DNA from: Cladobotryum mycophilum
Taxonomy: Eukaryota; Ascomycota; Sordariomycetes; Hypocreales; Hypocreaceae
Length of the DNA stretch: 64,000 nucleotides
Assembly (NCBI GenBank): GCA_036429605.1
Contig: JAVFKD010000004.1
Location: 558,001 to 622,000 of the forward strand
Direction of reading: 5' to 3'
The notes under the pieces were generated by a model. It saw nothing but the letters and a program-made list of their open reading frames with translations. It ran no database searches and had not been told where the DNA came from. Made by a program: the position numbers and the translations under genes. Position 1 is the first letter of the stretch. Every line of letters begins with the position of its first letter. Below, in pieces: positions 11,546 to 22,799 of the stretch.

Positions 11546-12089
11546 TGCTATATGAGAGAAAGGAGAGTCGTGGTGGTGGATATCTTCAAGATGGCTTGGG
11601 TCGTCGCAAATGTATGAGGTTGGCGATAGCTCGGCTGCTTATCAAAATGATGTAATGCTTGCTGGGGTCTTGTTGCAGGGGAGAGCTGTTTTACAAATGA
11701 CATTGTATGCTTACCCTGTAGTCTAGAGACTGACAACTCCAATTATCCTTCAACTTGCCTTGTTTATCCGATTGAGTTGGCCTAAACTCTTCTCAGTAAA
11801 TTCATAGCTCTTAATTGCAGCCTTGTTAATTCTGGAAAAAGTAGTCGTACTATCTCTGGGACAACACCCCCGAAGAACATATCGGTATACCTACAAGTAC
11901 TCATAGATAAATGAGTATCAATGACAGGCACACGATAACCTCAGCTATCAACTACCAGCCACAATTATCGATAATAGAGCTTATGCTTAATTTAACTGTT
12001 TCATTACCTTAATAAAACGTTTTATCCCTTCTTTTATACGCTAAGCTTATTTTGGATCTTCAACTCTTGTCTTAGATGACTCTCTGCCT
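11546..12089. other. Intergenic region, unknown gene to MFS gene
   Basis: About 540 bp upstream of the conserved unknown gene and downstream of the MFS transporter stop. It is AT-rich, with no credible gene. Confidence 0.55.
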
Positions 12090-13649
12090 CTACCGAATGC
12101 TGTCGTTCTCAACTCTTCCATGATTGGCCTCTTCATCTGATTCCAGTGGTTCTTGACCATCCATCTGCTCGGATGCATGCAGGTTGATGCCGATAAACAT
12201 AAAGAACAACCCCAGGTCGTAGCCGATGCGCAAAACGCCCGCTACGACAAAGGCAATCCAGAACCTGTCCGTACCCGCGAGGAAACCCGTAAAGCTGGGC
12301 CCAACGGTTGATGCCAATGTCCGCAGCGTGCTCGTGATGCCCATGACGGCTGTACGCTCCTCGGGTTTCACGACAGCTGCGATTAAAGCTGCCCTTGGGG
12401 CTTGGTCCATGTTGTTCAGCCCCGTACGAATGAATAGTAGCGCGATGGTTAAGCCTACGCTCTGCGGGATGGGGAACAACAGAACCGCCGCCGAGGACGG
12501 TAGATGCGTGAAGACCATGGTGTTGACGAGCCCCAAGTGTCTGGCTAGTGGACCCGCGAATATAGTCGAGATGGCCATGAGTAGATAGCTTGCGGACATG
12601 ATGTCTCCCAGGTAGGACTCTGAGAGCTCAAACTTACGCGCAAGATAATAGTTTGTCAACGCGTATGAGACCATGCCATCGGCGAGGGAGTCGATGGTCA
12701 AGAGGATCCACAGCTTAACCACTACGGGTCGCGAGTCGGGTGAGATGCGAGCAAAGCGATTTAAGCTTAGCAAGTTCCGCCACCACGAGCCTGATGGTGG
12801 GGGGTTCGAACCATGCCGGTTGTCCTCCAGAGGTGTAACGCGGCGGGTAGACTCGTTGATGCTCTCATATTCACTAGAATCTTCCTCCTCCTCTAGGAGG
12901 GGCTCCATCCCTGCAGATCTTGGGTTATCGGCCTTTTCTGGAACCGCCGTGATCTCGCTTCTCTGACTGATGAGAAACGAAAAGGCCATGGACAGAGCAC
13001 CCATGATGATGTAGATCCAGAACATCAAATGATATGCCTGGGTATTGCTCGTCCCCTGGCGCTTCTTCAGGAGGTTGACCACCTTGCCAGAAAATTCGGT
13101 ACCCACAGCTGACCCTAGAGTTGAAGTCGTCACGTACCAGGAGAGGACATCGGCCCGGGTTAAGGAGGTGGTGAGATGCGACAGCGTTGACTCTTCGACA
13201 GACCGAAAGGGACCAAAGTCACCGCCAGTTGCGCTGATGACACCGACAACTGCGGCTAGAAGCAGGATCCAATAGTTCTCAAAGTACGAGAATACGGCCC
13301 CAGACAGAACCATGAGAGCACCCCCGATGAAGAGAACGCGGCGACGACCAACACTGTCGGCCACAAGAGCCAAGAGAAGTGACAGCACCACATCGCCAAC
13401 CAGCGTCAAGGTCATAAAGAGGCCGATTTGGAAGTCGGAGAAGTCGAGCGAAGACATGAACAAGGCGATGATGAGCGAGATGGCGCCAAAGGCAAACATT
13501 CGACAGGTTCGGGCGAAGATGATGAACCAGGCGTCTCGGCCTGTGTTATACACGGAGGCGATGCCGAACTCATTGTATAGCCATTTCATGGACCTGCTTG
13601 TGATCGACATTGATGCGATGAGTAAGATGAGAGGAAGATGAAATTGCAT
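12090..13649 (-). CDS. Major facilitator superfamily transporter
   Basis: Intronless 519-residue integral membrane protein, presumably a proton-coupled transporter of unknown substrate. About six hydrophobic segments precede a central hydrophilic loop (rich in EEEEDSSEYESINES) and another set follows it, the usual MFS 6+6 layout. The loop between the second and third segments carries the family motif (ADSVGRRRVLFIGG). The C-terminal tail is acidic. The start at 13649 has a hydrophobic lead-in (MQFHLPLILLIASM); an internal Met before KWLYNEFG is an alternative start. Substrate class cannot be inferred from sequence or neighbours. Confidence 0.82.
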   Translation of the reverse strand: MQFHLPLILLIASMSITSRSMKWLYNEFGIASVYNTGRDAWFIIFARTCRMFAFGAISLIIALFMSSLDFSDFQIGLFMTLTLVGDVVLSLLLALVADSVGRRRVLFIGGALMVLSGAVFSYFENYWILLLAAVVGVISATGGDFGPFRSVEESTLSHLTTSLTRADVLSWYVTTSTLGSAVGTEFSGKVVNLLKKRQGTSNTQAYHLMFWIYIIMGALSMAFSFLISQRSEITAVPEKADNPRSAGMEPLLEEEEDSSEYESINESTRRVTPLEDNRHGSNPPPSGSWWRNLLSLNRFARISPDSRPVVVKLWILLTIDSLADGMVSYALTNYYLARKFELSESYLGDIMSASYLLMAISTIFAGPLARHLGLVNTMVFTHLPSSAAVLLFPIPQSVGLTIALLFIRTGLNNMDQAPRAALIAAVVKPEERTAVMGITSTLRTLASTVGPSFTGFLAGTDRFWIAFVVAGVLRIGYDLGLFFMFIGINLHASEQMDGQEPLESDEEANHGRVENDSIR

Positions 13650-14868
13650 GCGCTTTTTGCTGAGGAAACCGATGTTAGATAAAACTCAGGACTTTCAAGA
13701 GTTTCCCCCTTCATGAAAAAAAGTCTCGTGCATAAGATGCGATAGATCTCCACGTTGGTTGGGAGTGCCGTCACATCCGAACCTGGCATCAGGCTGATTG
13801 TGTATACGGACCAATACTCGATCTCACTATGGTTCTCAGGACGGAAAAAGATCTCGGAAATAGGCGATTTTCGTCGGAGTCTGGATTATGTCGGTATTAT
13901 TATCTCGTGCACACCTAAAAAAAACCCAACTCGCATCGCGTGCTCAAGCACTTTGATGGTTTAACAAACCAACTCCAGCGTCTCCGTATCCGGAGAAGGC
14001 ATGCCGTGAGAGGTGCCGATCCCGGGTGGGGGTACTCCACCAAACACTATAGAGCAGAGCTTCGAACATGGAGGATTTATGCGGAGATACGAGGTGTTGG
14101 AAGCAACACGGCTAAATCCAAGCCTTGACGGTCTGAATTCCGGCGATATCCTCTCTTGTGTTCTGGAATGACCTGGATGCAATCTAGCTTCTCCTTTGTT
14201 GCGGTGTGGTGTGCGGCTCATATGCTGGAGAACAGGGCAGGCAACCTATAGCTGCATCGCCCATCAGGCCATTGGATATATTTCTTTGAAAAGATTTGTT
14301 CGATTCGTAATTGTTTATGAGGGTGAAAGAGGGCCTAGAAGATCTGAATCTCGCTGCAGAGACTAGGTGCCATGTGGTGTTTTGCAATTATCGTAGCATC
14401 TCATAATGGGCCATTACTGATGCAAGGGGTAATAGCGCCCGCATCTTAGTCCAAGCGGGTTCGCACCGTCATCTTCAACAACATCTGTAGCTCGACTAGA
14501 AACAACATTGAGGCAATGAGGCTCAGTCATATGAGAGAGTTAAAAAAAAAGGAAGGATTCTGCCTCAGGTTGGAGGATAATGTAATTATGATGTCAACAT
14601 CGTCATGGTTGGAAAATAAAGGCAAGAACGCTGTAAAACTTCATCATTTGCTCTTGCCCTACCAATCCTTGTCTCATAAAGGGGATGCATAATTTCTTTT
14701 TATTAATAAATTATGTGTGGGGTTTGCTAACTTTGCTCTTATCTGTACTTGTACTCAGCTACAAATCTCTAATCGCCATGGATTTTCATTGCCTAATGAC
14801 GCCTAGAATCAAAGCTTCAGCCCTTAAATTGTGGACTCCTGTCTTTTAACTGTACATCTGCCTGCCTG
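13650..14868. other. Divergent intergenic region, MFS gene to acidic-protein gene
   Basis: About 1.2 kb separating two divergently transcribed genes, so it holds both promoters. The part next to 14869 is AT-rich. Short open frames show no recognisable motif. Confidence 0.55.
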
Positions 14869-16522
14869 ATGTCGCATCCGCAACCAAGGCCACCTTTATA
14901 TAACTTTACTTCAACACCAACGTCATTCAATATGGAAGCAATCGGCAAGCGACCCGAGCCACCAGTGCTGAAAAGAAAGGGGTTTGAGCTTTGCCAGGAC
15001 CGCTTCACTTTCTTGGGTGTCGATCGCGTTACTGGCTCACGCTTGCAGGTCCTGTTTAATGCCCCTAGCCTTCCGCTGAGGCGAGACAAAAAGGCAGCGG
15101 ATGAAGAGTCTCGCAAATTGCTCAAGAGGCCCTCTTTATTCGCACAGCTGAAGCACTATGGAGTTGAATTTTCGTCTACCGCTTCGAGGGACAAGCTTGA
15201 GAGCCTGCTGAGGGACGCAGTGGACCAAGGCAAGGTGAGTTGATGCTCATGCGCTGGATCTAAAGATTCTTCGTTCTCACATTTGTATTTTCTTTGGCGC
15301 ATTTCAGTGTGAACATGTTGCAAAGGGAGTGACTCAATTGGAAGAGGAAATGCGACGCGACTACGAGCCTCAACTTCGGAAATGGGAAGATGAGGCTGCT
15401 GCCTGGGACGCTGCAAAGAAGAAGCGGGACGATGAGGCATTCAGCAAATGCGAAACACCCAGCCAGAAAGCGAGTTTCGATCTGGATCGCTTCATGAATC
15501 TCTACTTTCTGACGGATGGAGCGGCTGATAAGGACAAGACCCCGGAGCCATTGGTCTTGTACGATTTTGATGGGGTATGGAAGCTCAACCAGATGATTGG
15601 AAATATTGTTGGTCTTCATAAGGCCTCTGGAAGGTTGGATCAGGGCATAGCCGTTTGCCTTGGATGGGACCGCAGCGCAGTCGAGAGTACGGCCGAAGAG
15701 ATCACCAACCAAACTACCAACAAGAAAAACGAAAAGCTTTGTGCTACGTGGGATAAACAAATGGAGGCGCATCATCGGTACATGGATCGATTAAAGCAGA
15801 GCAACTCGACAAAGAGCAACAAGGGCAGCACTACTGAACAAAACTCACCTGAGTCGTTTGATCTACAGCGTTGTGTGGGTTCGTACGTTGTCAAGTGCGA
15901 TGCCGTGTCAGAGGGCTGGGATGAGGAACACATAAACGGCGGCAAGTTCATCATGGACATATCCAAGGGTATAAACGACACACTGGTTGCGGACTATCAT
16001 TTGGGCGTTATAAAGGGCACCATGTGGTTGAGTCTTTCCGAGGAAAAGTTGGATGCTATTGTTGGTCCTGTCGAATCCTATTCCGACTTTGGGGGCTCCG
16101 GGGACGAGGAGGAAGAAGATGAAGAGGATGATGATGATGATGATGAGGAGGAGGAGGAGGAGGAGGAGGAGGAGGAGAAGGGGGATGAAAACGAAGAAGT
16201 AGTGGAGAGGGAAGAGGAAGAAAAGCCAAAGAAGGAAAAGAGTTTGGCACGAACGGCAGAGGATAATGCAGGACCTGCTGCAAAACGACGCAAGAAAGAG
16301 CCATCACCCCGTCGACTCTACTACAGAATGCGAGGTCGTGAGACAGGCGAGGGCGGACTCTTTGAGATGGAGTCTGGCCACCTCGACGTTACGAGTAATG
16401 AGTGCATTCAGTTCGAGGGACTGGCCTACTTCTTCCCATTTCTCGACAGCAACGTCAAATTTTCGGGATATAGAGTGTCGGATAAGCCACGTAAGAGATC
16501 TACAACTTGGTATGACTTGTGA
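14869..16522 (+). CDS. Conserved fungal protein with an SAP-like helix pair and a long acidic tract
   Basis: Two exons, 14869-15234 and 15308-16522, give up to 526 residues. A TATATAA at about 14896 and a better start context favour the second in-frame ATG at 14932 (505 residues). Residues around LFAQLKHYGVEF...LESLLRDAV resemble a short SAP-like DNA-binding helix pair (inference). A charged coiled segment follows, then a globular middle. The middle includes VLYDFDGVWKLNQMIGN and YVVKCDAVSEGWDEEH. Next come an almost uninterrupted run of some 30 Asp/Glu residues (about 16102-16178), a Lys-rich segment (KRRKKEPSPRR) suggesting nuclear import, and a conserved-looking end. The function is unknown. 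Confidence 0.75.
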
Positions 16523-16757
16523 GGAGCCTCATGAGTAATGCGAGATGAGATGGTGTTGAATGTGACGGTTGGTCTTGGTTTGTGCGGAGCATGTACGCTA
16601 ACACGATGGCGATGGTGTTTAATTCGAGTACGACTGAGAAATCACTTGGAGCAATTTTAATCTCTTATTAAAAGGACTAAAAATTGAAAGAAAGAGAAAA
16701 AAATAAAACAAAGAGTTTAATTTCACTCTGGGCATCTGCTTCAAAGGACAAAAAATG

Positions 16758-16846
16758 TGATTCCGCCCGGGCTCGAACCGGGGACCTTTTCGGTGGTGTC
16801 AACTGAACTGTTAACGAAATGTCATAACCAACTAGACCACGGAACC
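16758..16846 (-). tRNA. tRNA-Val (anticodon AAC) with a short intron
   Basis: On the minus strand the acceptor stem GGTTCCG pairs with CGGAATC, followed by discriminator A at 16758. The T arm contains GGTTCGAGCC. The anticodon stem TTTCG/CGAAA encloses a TTAACA loop start, so the anticodon is AAC. About 15 extra bases after position 37 are the usual place for a nuclear tRNA intron. The body resembles yeast tRNA-Val(AAC). Confidence 0.9.
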
Positions 16847-17091
16847 ATTGACTCCTGTTGGCAGGAGACCGTGTGACAGAAGCCAATCCTAAACGCCTCA
16901 TAAGCACTCGACACAATGCTCGGGCTAATCATGTGATCTGGTGGAGGGACATTGTAGATTCAATTTTTTGATGTGCCGCTTGCCCGCCATCCACGACAAT
17001 TGCGCATTCGATAGCCATTTTGCGCCAACTCACTGTTTGCGAATATCAGCCACTGTCACTCCCCAGTAACGCAAAATCAACACTCGGAAAA

Positions 17092-17428
17092 ATGCCTCCT
17101 AGACGATTGTACGGCGAGAAGCCTCGACGGGCTCCCAAGGGCTTCTTCGTCTCGACCTACGAGACCCTGACCTCGTCAGACAATGCCGCCGTCGTCCGAA
17201 GCATTGCCCTCTTTGGCGTGCGTAATTCCCCAAGGCACCGACCGGCCTTGCAACTGTGTTCTGATTAAACATCTCTGACGAGTCCATAGGCTGCTGTTAC
17301 TCTTCTTTCTAGCTCTTGGGGAGAGTTCCTCTTGCCACCGTATGCGCACATCTTTAACTCCTCCCCCTTCCATCGAATACTGTTTTGGACCGAGACTAAC
17401 TTTGACCCTCCCCCCACACAGGCAATAA
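17092..17428 (+). CDS. TOM6-like small mitochondrial outer-membrane translocase subunit
   Basis: Sixty-residue protein from three exons: 17092-17217, 17290-17339 and 17422-17428. The last exon adds only the end of a Pro codon, one Gln and the stop. The N-terminus is basic (PPRRLYGEKPRRAPKGF). It is followed by STYETLTSSDNAAVVRS and one hydrophobic helix (IALFGAAVTLLSSSWGEFLLPP). A tiny protein with a basic head and a single C-terminal helix fits the fungal TOM6 subunit, which stabilises the TOM pore. I recall the family pattern, but the assignment rests on size and layout. Both introns are GT-AG and phase-consistent. Confidence 0.65.
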
Positions 17429-18210
17429 ATGATGATATCATGGCTGGGACGACTGCACGAGCTTGAAGAAAACTTTACCTACGAGAACAACCCAAAAAGG
17501 GAAAAAAACAATAACAAACCAAAAAAAAACAAAAGCCACCGATTTGCCGGATGCGACCAAAAGAAGGGCTATTATTACTGCTGTACACTAAAATGATGGA
17601 TGTATATTACATTGGGTAACTCGAACCTGGGTTGGCGGAGGGATACGCATGGGGGCGATGCGGGAGAGAAATCTGGTTGCGCCATCAACAAAGCTAAGAC
17701 GATGCTTTGAGACGGCAACAAATTAAAAAAAGAAAAAAGAAAATCAACTCTTCTACTACTTACTCTTTGCGATCTTTTTGCCTTTCTTGTGGCTGAAAAG
17801 TTTGATGTTCTCCCTCGGAACTTTATGTGAAGGGACACCTATGGATATATAAATATATATTAGGTATATATTGTGGCAGGAATCGCCTGGGAGACACAAC
17901 ACACATTCTTCTCTTTCCAACAAACCAGCTCCCTTTTTTCTTTTGTGAAAAAAGAGAAGGAGGGAAGAGCTGTGTGCTGGGCATAGTTGCTAAACCGCCG
18001 AGATCCCCTCGTTCCCACGTCACTTATCATCCTCTAGCAGCTTCATCCCAGTCACCATCTGAGACGCTTTAAACTCGCCATCATCACCCCATCATCTTAT
18101 CAACTAAATTTCATCAACAAAAACAAATTACTCCCGCTTCCTTTTCTTCCTTCTCACCCATCTCCCTAACCTCTCTCCCTATCCTCCCTATCCACCCTCC
18201 GCCTCTCGAA
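17429..18210. other. Intergenic region downstream of the TOM6-like gene
   Basis: About 780 bp with A-rich and AT-repeat sequence (TATATAAATATATA near 17850) followed by a CT-rich leader before 18211. No other gene is seen. Confidence 0.55.
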
Positions 18211-20540
18211 ATGCCTACTCCATCGACGGTAGCACTATCAACAAGAGGGCCGAATATCCAGGCATCTGAACATGCATCAACCCATGATTTCCTTCGTGTT
18301 ACTCTCCCGAGATCTGAATCCAATGGAGGTTTGGCTCACCTGCTGGCCAAGTTCGAGGCCATGGGTGCGTCACCAAGTGTTGAACACAAACAGGACCCGA
18401 GCAGTGACATCGACCACCCTCCTGTCACTGGTCCTGCGCCAACTTCAATACCAGTCACAGAGCCAGAGCAGGCACCACAGGCACCGGCACCGGCGTTGAA
18501 GCGGCGGGGGGCGATGATGTCTTATAGAGAGCCAAAGACTATCGGAAACTATGCTCTATCGACACCGCCTTTACTCAGTGCCCCGTCCTTCATAGCCACC
18601 CCTCATCCCTCACCATCAATACCAGAGAGGATTCTTACCGAAGCTATACCTACTGCAACATCGATACCCGCGTCACCAAGTAAAGATGACGAGTCCGTTC
18701 AGAGGAAGAACTCGGTTGTCGCAGAGAGACGGAGGTTGTTTGAGCGAGACTCTCAGAGCGGAAAATCAGCTACCAGTACGTCAAGAGACCATCCTGCGCA
18801 CACGGTGCCTTGTTTAAGTAATGATAGGAATTTTGTATTTGCTAACAGACTGCAGGTGCCGCACCTACGATCAAATCAGAGCCTAAATCCACTTCGTCAA
18901 GCAAACCACCATCATTATTAGATCGAGGCAAAAAGTCATCGATTCCTTCCCTGCCAAGGTTGGAGCATGGGCTGTTGTCTCTGGACGCATTGTCATCTAG
19001 TATCGATGCTCCTGACCTGTCGCCTATTCAAAGAAAGGATGAGCATGACTCTCCATTCGACTCAATCTTTTCCTTTGATAATATTCAGCATCCTGAATAT
19101 TTACCAAAACCACTAAAGTCAGCGACCCAATCACCACCACGCACGGATAGGATAAGTCCTGCTGTGGAAAGGAGGGAAACTGGGAGCCCTATTCTGCTGT
19201 CGATGATTCCTAAGAGCATCCAGCGCAAACCAGTTCCCCAAGCCACCATGACGACTGTTGACAAAGGATCACCATGGGGGTAATACTCAAGCCCTCTCAC
19301 TCTGGCAAGAATATTGCATACGTCGATCAGAAGCTTAAAAAAGTTGAAAAAAGAAGCTCGAACCCCAGAAAATAGCCCGGCGCTTGGTAAAGGAACGTAG
19401 TCCTCCACCAGCTTATGAGCAAATCTTTCCAACCAGGGCCTCGCCATATCGAGCTGCGAAGCCTGCTGGTACTTTATCGGATACAGGGAAGCCAAATAAG
19501 AAGACCTTGATACCTTCACCGGTAACAGTGCGGCGGCCAACGGTCTCGAGCCTTCAGAAGAGGTTTGACGCTCCGCTGGCCTCTTCCATCTCGATGCCGT
19601 CTCTCTAGAAGAGTCGCTCAGATGTACCCTCGGCCAGAAATGAAAATTTGAATACGGCTCCGGCGCCTCTAAGGACTGAGAGGGCTAGTCGCTTTGACAC
19701 CAAGTCACCTCCAGTCCCCATCTCCTTTCGCCATGAAGAAGTCCACCAGACACCTCGGGATTCTGTCAGTCAGCCCAAGATCCCAAGCTCAGCGACTTCC
19801 CATCCAAGGCAACTGAAAGACAGAATTGGCATTTTTGAATCATTGAGTAGCAGCAGGGAAAATGTAGGATTACGAGGGATCCCCAAAGTAGCGTCGTCTC
19901 CAGCACTGCAAAGGAATGCTGCCCCAAAGAGCCCATCGCATGATGACAAGGACCAGAGCCGGTTTCAGGACAATTGGTGGAACAAGCCTACATCCCGCAT
20001 ACAGAATCGTCTCCGCGTGCCGGCTAGAACATCGGGAGCGGAGAGCCCCAATATTGCTGAAAACGGCGCCAATCGCCTGCGTTATTCCAAACCATCCAAG
20101 TCAGGAGCAAGCCAATATGCTCCGTCAATGAATAGCCCTTCCCCTGGAATAACCAGAGGTAAGGCTTATCAGTCTCCATATCGTTGAGTGAAGAAATGGT
20201 AACTCAACGGCGTACAGTTCAGCGCAACGGTTTCAATGTAGATGGTGAAGCAGGACCATGCGTTTACCAGCCCTCTGCGCCGAGTGGTTACCAGGAAGCA
20301 CCCGAAAACGATGGTGTAGCTATACTGCCCAAACTTGGACTAAACGACAAGGATAGACAGCCCTCTGGCCATCGTATCCTGGGCCGACGCTGGATATCTC
20401 GCACCAACGGGCCATTGGTCGCAAAGGTGAATTGTGCTCTTGAGCACCCTAAGCCTGTACGTGCTGGTGAGATGAGACGCCTTGCTAGTATTTGCAAGGA
20501 TAAAGTGGTGGGATGGAAATTGCGTTCCCAGACGGAGTGA
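18211..20540 (+). pseudogene. Disrupted Ser/Pro-rich fungal gene (two frameshifts and an in-frame TAG)
   Basis: Three exons can be traced, 18211-18775, 18856-20158 and 20218-20540, with good GT-AG introns (GTACGT...GCTAAC...CAG and GTAAGG...TACAG). The middle exon is broken three times. One base is missing in the G run at 19276-19280 and one in the A run at 19347-19352, and an in-frame TAG lies at 19606-19608. Restoring both runs gives 731 codons in one frame apart from that TAG. The product would be largely disordered and Ser/Pro/Lys-rich, with an ERRRLFER motif and a more ordered C-terminus (SGHRILGRRW, LEHPKPVRAGEMRRLASICKDKV). The homopolymer events may be sequencing errors; the TAG is not so easily explained. 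Function unknown. Confidence 0.65.
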
Positions 20541-20990
20541 GTTTGTGAGGGAGCATTATTGATTAGGGATGGGCGGACTCTATCATGAGGTATGATGCAA
20601 GTGTTACTATGTATTGAATTCGATATTTCCCTGAGACTGCAAGCTTTGATTGTGACCATGGACGTGAATAAGCGGCGTAGCTGGCATAACAAACACAAGG
20701 GGTCGTGACGATGCTGGCAAATTAATTTTGGTATCGAGTGAATTTCATGCAGTCCATTAAATAACCTTGGTATCTACAGTATCAAACTGCTATGTAGGTA
20801 TCTAATCCTTTGTTTTCCCGTACGCCGCGCTATGTATTTTGTCCTGTTGTTTGTTCCCTCTGGTATCATCGCACAATCATAATCCCTTTGTTGAAGAAAA
20901 AAGAACCCCTGTTACCATCTGTAACCCCCACCCTCAAACCTTTATACTATCTATGTATGGAAGTTTCAGAGAATCATCCATGTTTTCTTT
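20541..20990. other. Convergent 3' region between the Ser/Pro-rich gene and STE2
   Basis: About 450 bp between two converging stop codons. No gene recognised; it probably contains both 3' UTRs. Confidence 0.55.
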
Positions 20991-22282
20991 TCAGAAATCC
21001 CTGCCGGGTCTCTGCATTCTGCGGTAGTTGCTCGGGTCATGGTATCCCTCGATGTGGCGGAGTTCGAGTTCTATGGGATCCAGCCTCTCGCGCGAGGAAG
21101 CCGTGCCTTCTTCGCAGCTCCGAGAGGGGTTGTTTATCAGCGTATCGGCTCTAGACGACGCGGCGGCAGCGGTGGTGCTGCTCCCGTTTGTGGAGAAGGG
21201 GGACCGGGAGGAAGCTTTGGAGGGATGGGTGCCGGAGCGGGAGGTCTTGTAGGTGCCGCCTGAGAAGTCGGAGGTGTGGGATACGGAGGGGGATTGGGCG
21301 ACACGCTGGGCGGCTAGGGTACCGAGGGGGAGGATGAGGATGACGGAGGTGAGGGCTAGGGAGCCAGCTTCGAAGGTGGCGAAGTGAGCCCATTCTAGAC
21401 CTGTGAAGATGACTGCAAAAAAAGGTGGTTTTGTTAGTTTTGATGTTTTTGTTGCGGAGGGAGAATGGAGGGAGAAGATGGGGAGAGAAGAGGGGAGAGA
21501 GAAGAGGGGGATGTACCTGGGATGATCATGAGGATTCCGTTGGTCATGATGAGAATCTCCATGGGATTGAGGGCCCTGCGCGAGGGAAGCACGCCGCGGT
21601 TCGAGATGAGGTGGTGAACGAGCTTCAGGTTGAACATGGCGCAGAACCAGCAGGTGGAGATGGCCGTCATGATGCTGGAGCCCTGCGCCAGCCAGAGGTA
21701 CTGCATAGGTGGAGCGTTCTCCATGATGCCCTCGATTTGCACAATCGTGAGGGCGAGCCTGAGAGCGGTGGTCAGGAGGGCGACGAGGCCGGAGAAGGTG
21801 GCGAGGGCGTATTTGGCGAGGTTGGGCCAGAGACTGACCATTGTCCAGGCCTGGTTCATGAGGGCGGCCTGGACGACGACGACGAGCAAGAAGGAGAGGA
21901 CGGTGCTGGTGTTGCTCCACTGATAGTACTTGAGGGCGATTCCCTGGTAATCCTCCCCCCATACCTGGTAAAAGTGACTAAACGGCGAGACGAAATAGAT
22001 GGAGAGAAAGACCATGCGGAGCAGGCCCAGGACGAGGCCCAGGACGTGCAGCACGTTGGACGGGCGGCGGAGCTTGGACGAGGGCGTCATGACCAGCACG
22101 ACGGCGAGCATGGCGGCGCAGGCGCCTAGTTGGGAGGCGTAGTTGAGGCATATGGCGACGGTTTGGTCGTTGAAGAGGTTGAGGACGGGGATGGGGATCG
22201 AGATGGAGGTGCTTCCGTCGGCGGCGAGGAAGGTGACGTTTTGGCCGTAAGGATCGAAGCCTCCTCTTCCGGAAGAGTCCAT
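20991..22282 (-). CDS. ste2: Alpha-factor-type pheromone receptor, Ste2/PRE-2/GprA family GPCR
   Basis: Seven-transmembrane receptor at the plasma membrane that senses the alpha-type peptide pheromone and signals through a G protein and the mating MAP-kinase cascade. Two exons, 21517-22282 and 20991-21412, joined by a 104-nt GT-AG intron, give 395 residues. The extracellular N-terminus contains FDPYGQNVTFLAADG, with an N-glycosylation site. Family landmarks include MTPSSKLRRPSNVLHVLGL in the first loop and second helix, FYQVWGEDYQGIALKYYQW, and SNRGVLPSRRALNPMEIL before helix six. A helix seven follows with HFATFEAGSLALTSVILILPLGTL. The tail is Ser/Thr-rich, as expected for regulation by phosphorylation. 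The start at 22282 is chosen by resemblance to the family N-terminus. Confidence 0.9.
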
Positions 22283-22708
22283 TCTTGCGACTCCTTGGTG
22301 GTGATCAGTCCGTCTGATGATGATGCTTGATGAGGCTGGCAGGACGGGGTGAGGGCTGCTTCCTGATCCGACGACTTGGACGAGACGATTGTGGTCGTTA
22401 ACTTTGGGAAGAAGAAGCGGAAGACGGAGCGGGCGAGAAATGCTATGAATGCGAATATCCTCTTTCGTATGTTGAAGAGCAACACTATAGCCATGGAGTT
22501 ATGTGCAATGAAGAAGCAGGTCTTCATCAGCAGATAAAGAAAAAACGACAACTTATCATCGCTGCCGGGTTGAATAGCATCGCAGCATGGCATTGTGTTA
22601 TTTCCTCCTCCCGCGGTGGCATTCTGGCCCGTAATAAAGCCCATCTCTCTAAGCGGAGCCATTGTGTGTACTGCACACCAAAAGCTTGTTTCTCGCTCCT
22701 TGCTATTC

Positions 22709-22734
22709 TTTCTCTCTCTCTCTCTCTCTCTCTC
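22709..22734. repeat. CT dinucleotide microsatellite
   Basis: A pure TC/CT run of about 26 bases. Confidence 0.9.
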
Positions 22735-22772
22735 AATGCCGGTTCCGTTTGAATGCCTAGCCTAGGTAGGTA

Positions 22773-22799
22773 GACACACACACACACACACGCACACAT
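22773..22799. repeat. AC dinucleotide microsatellite
   Basis: An AC run of about 27 bases with one interruption (CGC) near its end. Confidence 0.9.

Noticed and set aside
20184..20540. Separate small gene after the Ser/Pro-rich gene
   Set aside because: A 59-nt GT-AG intron (20159-20217) joins this frame in phase to the upstream exon, so it is the last exon of the same gene.
22126..22662. 178-codon minus-strand frame overlapping the STE2 start
   Set aside because: Its second half is out of frame with, and overlaps, the receptor N-terminus; the first half has no recognisable family. Treated as a chance frame.
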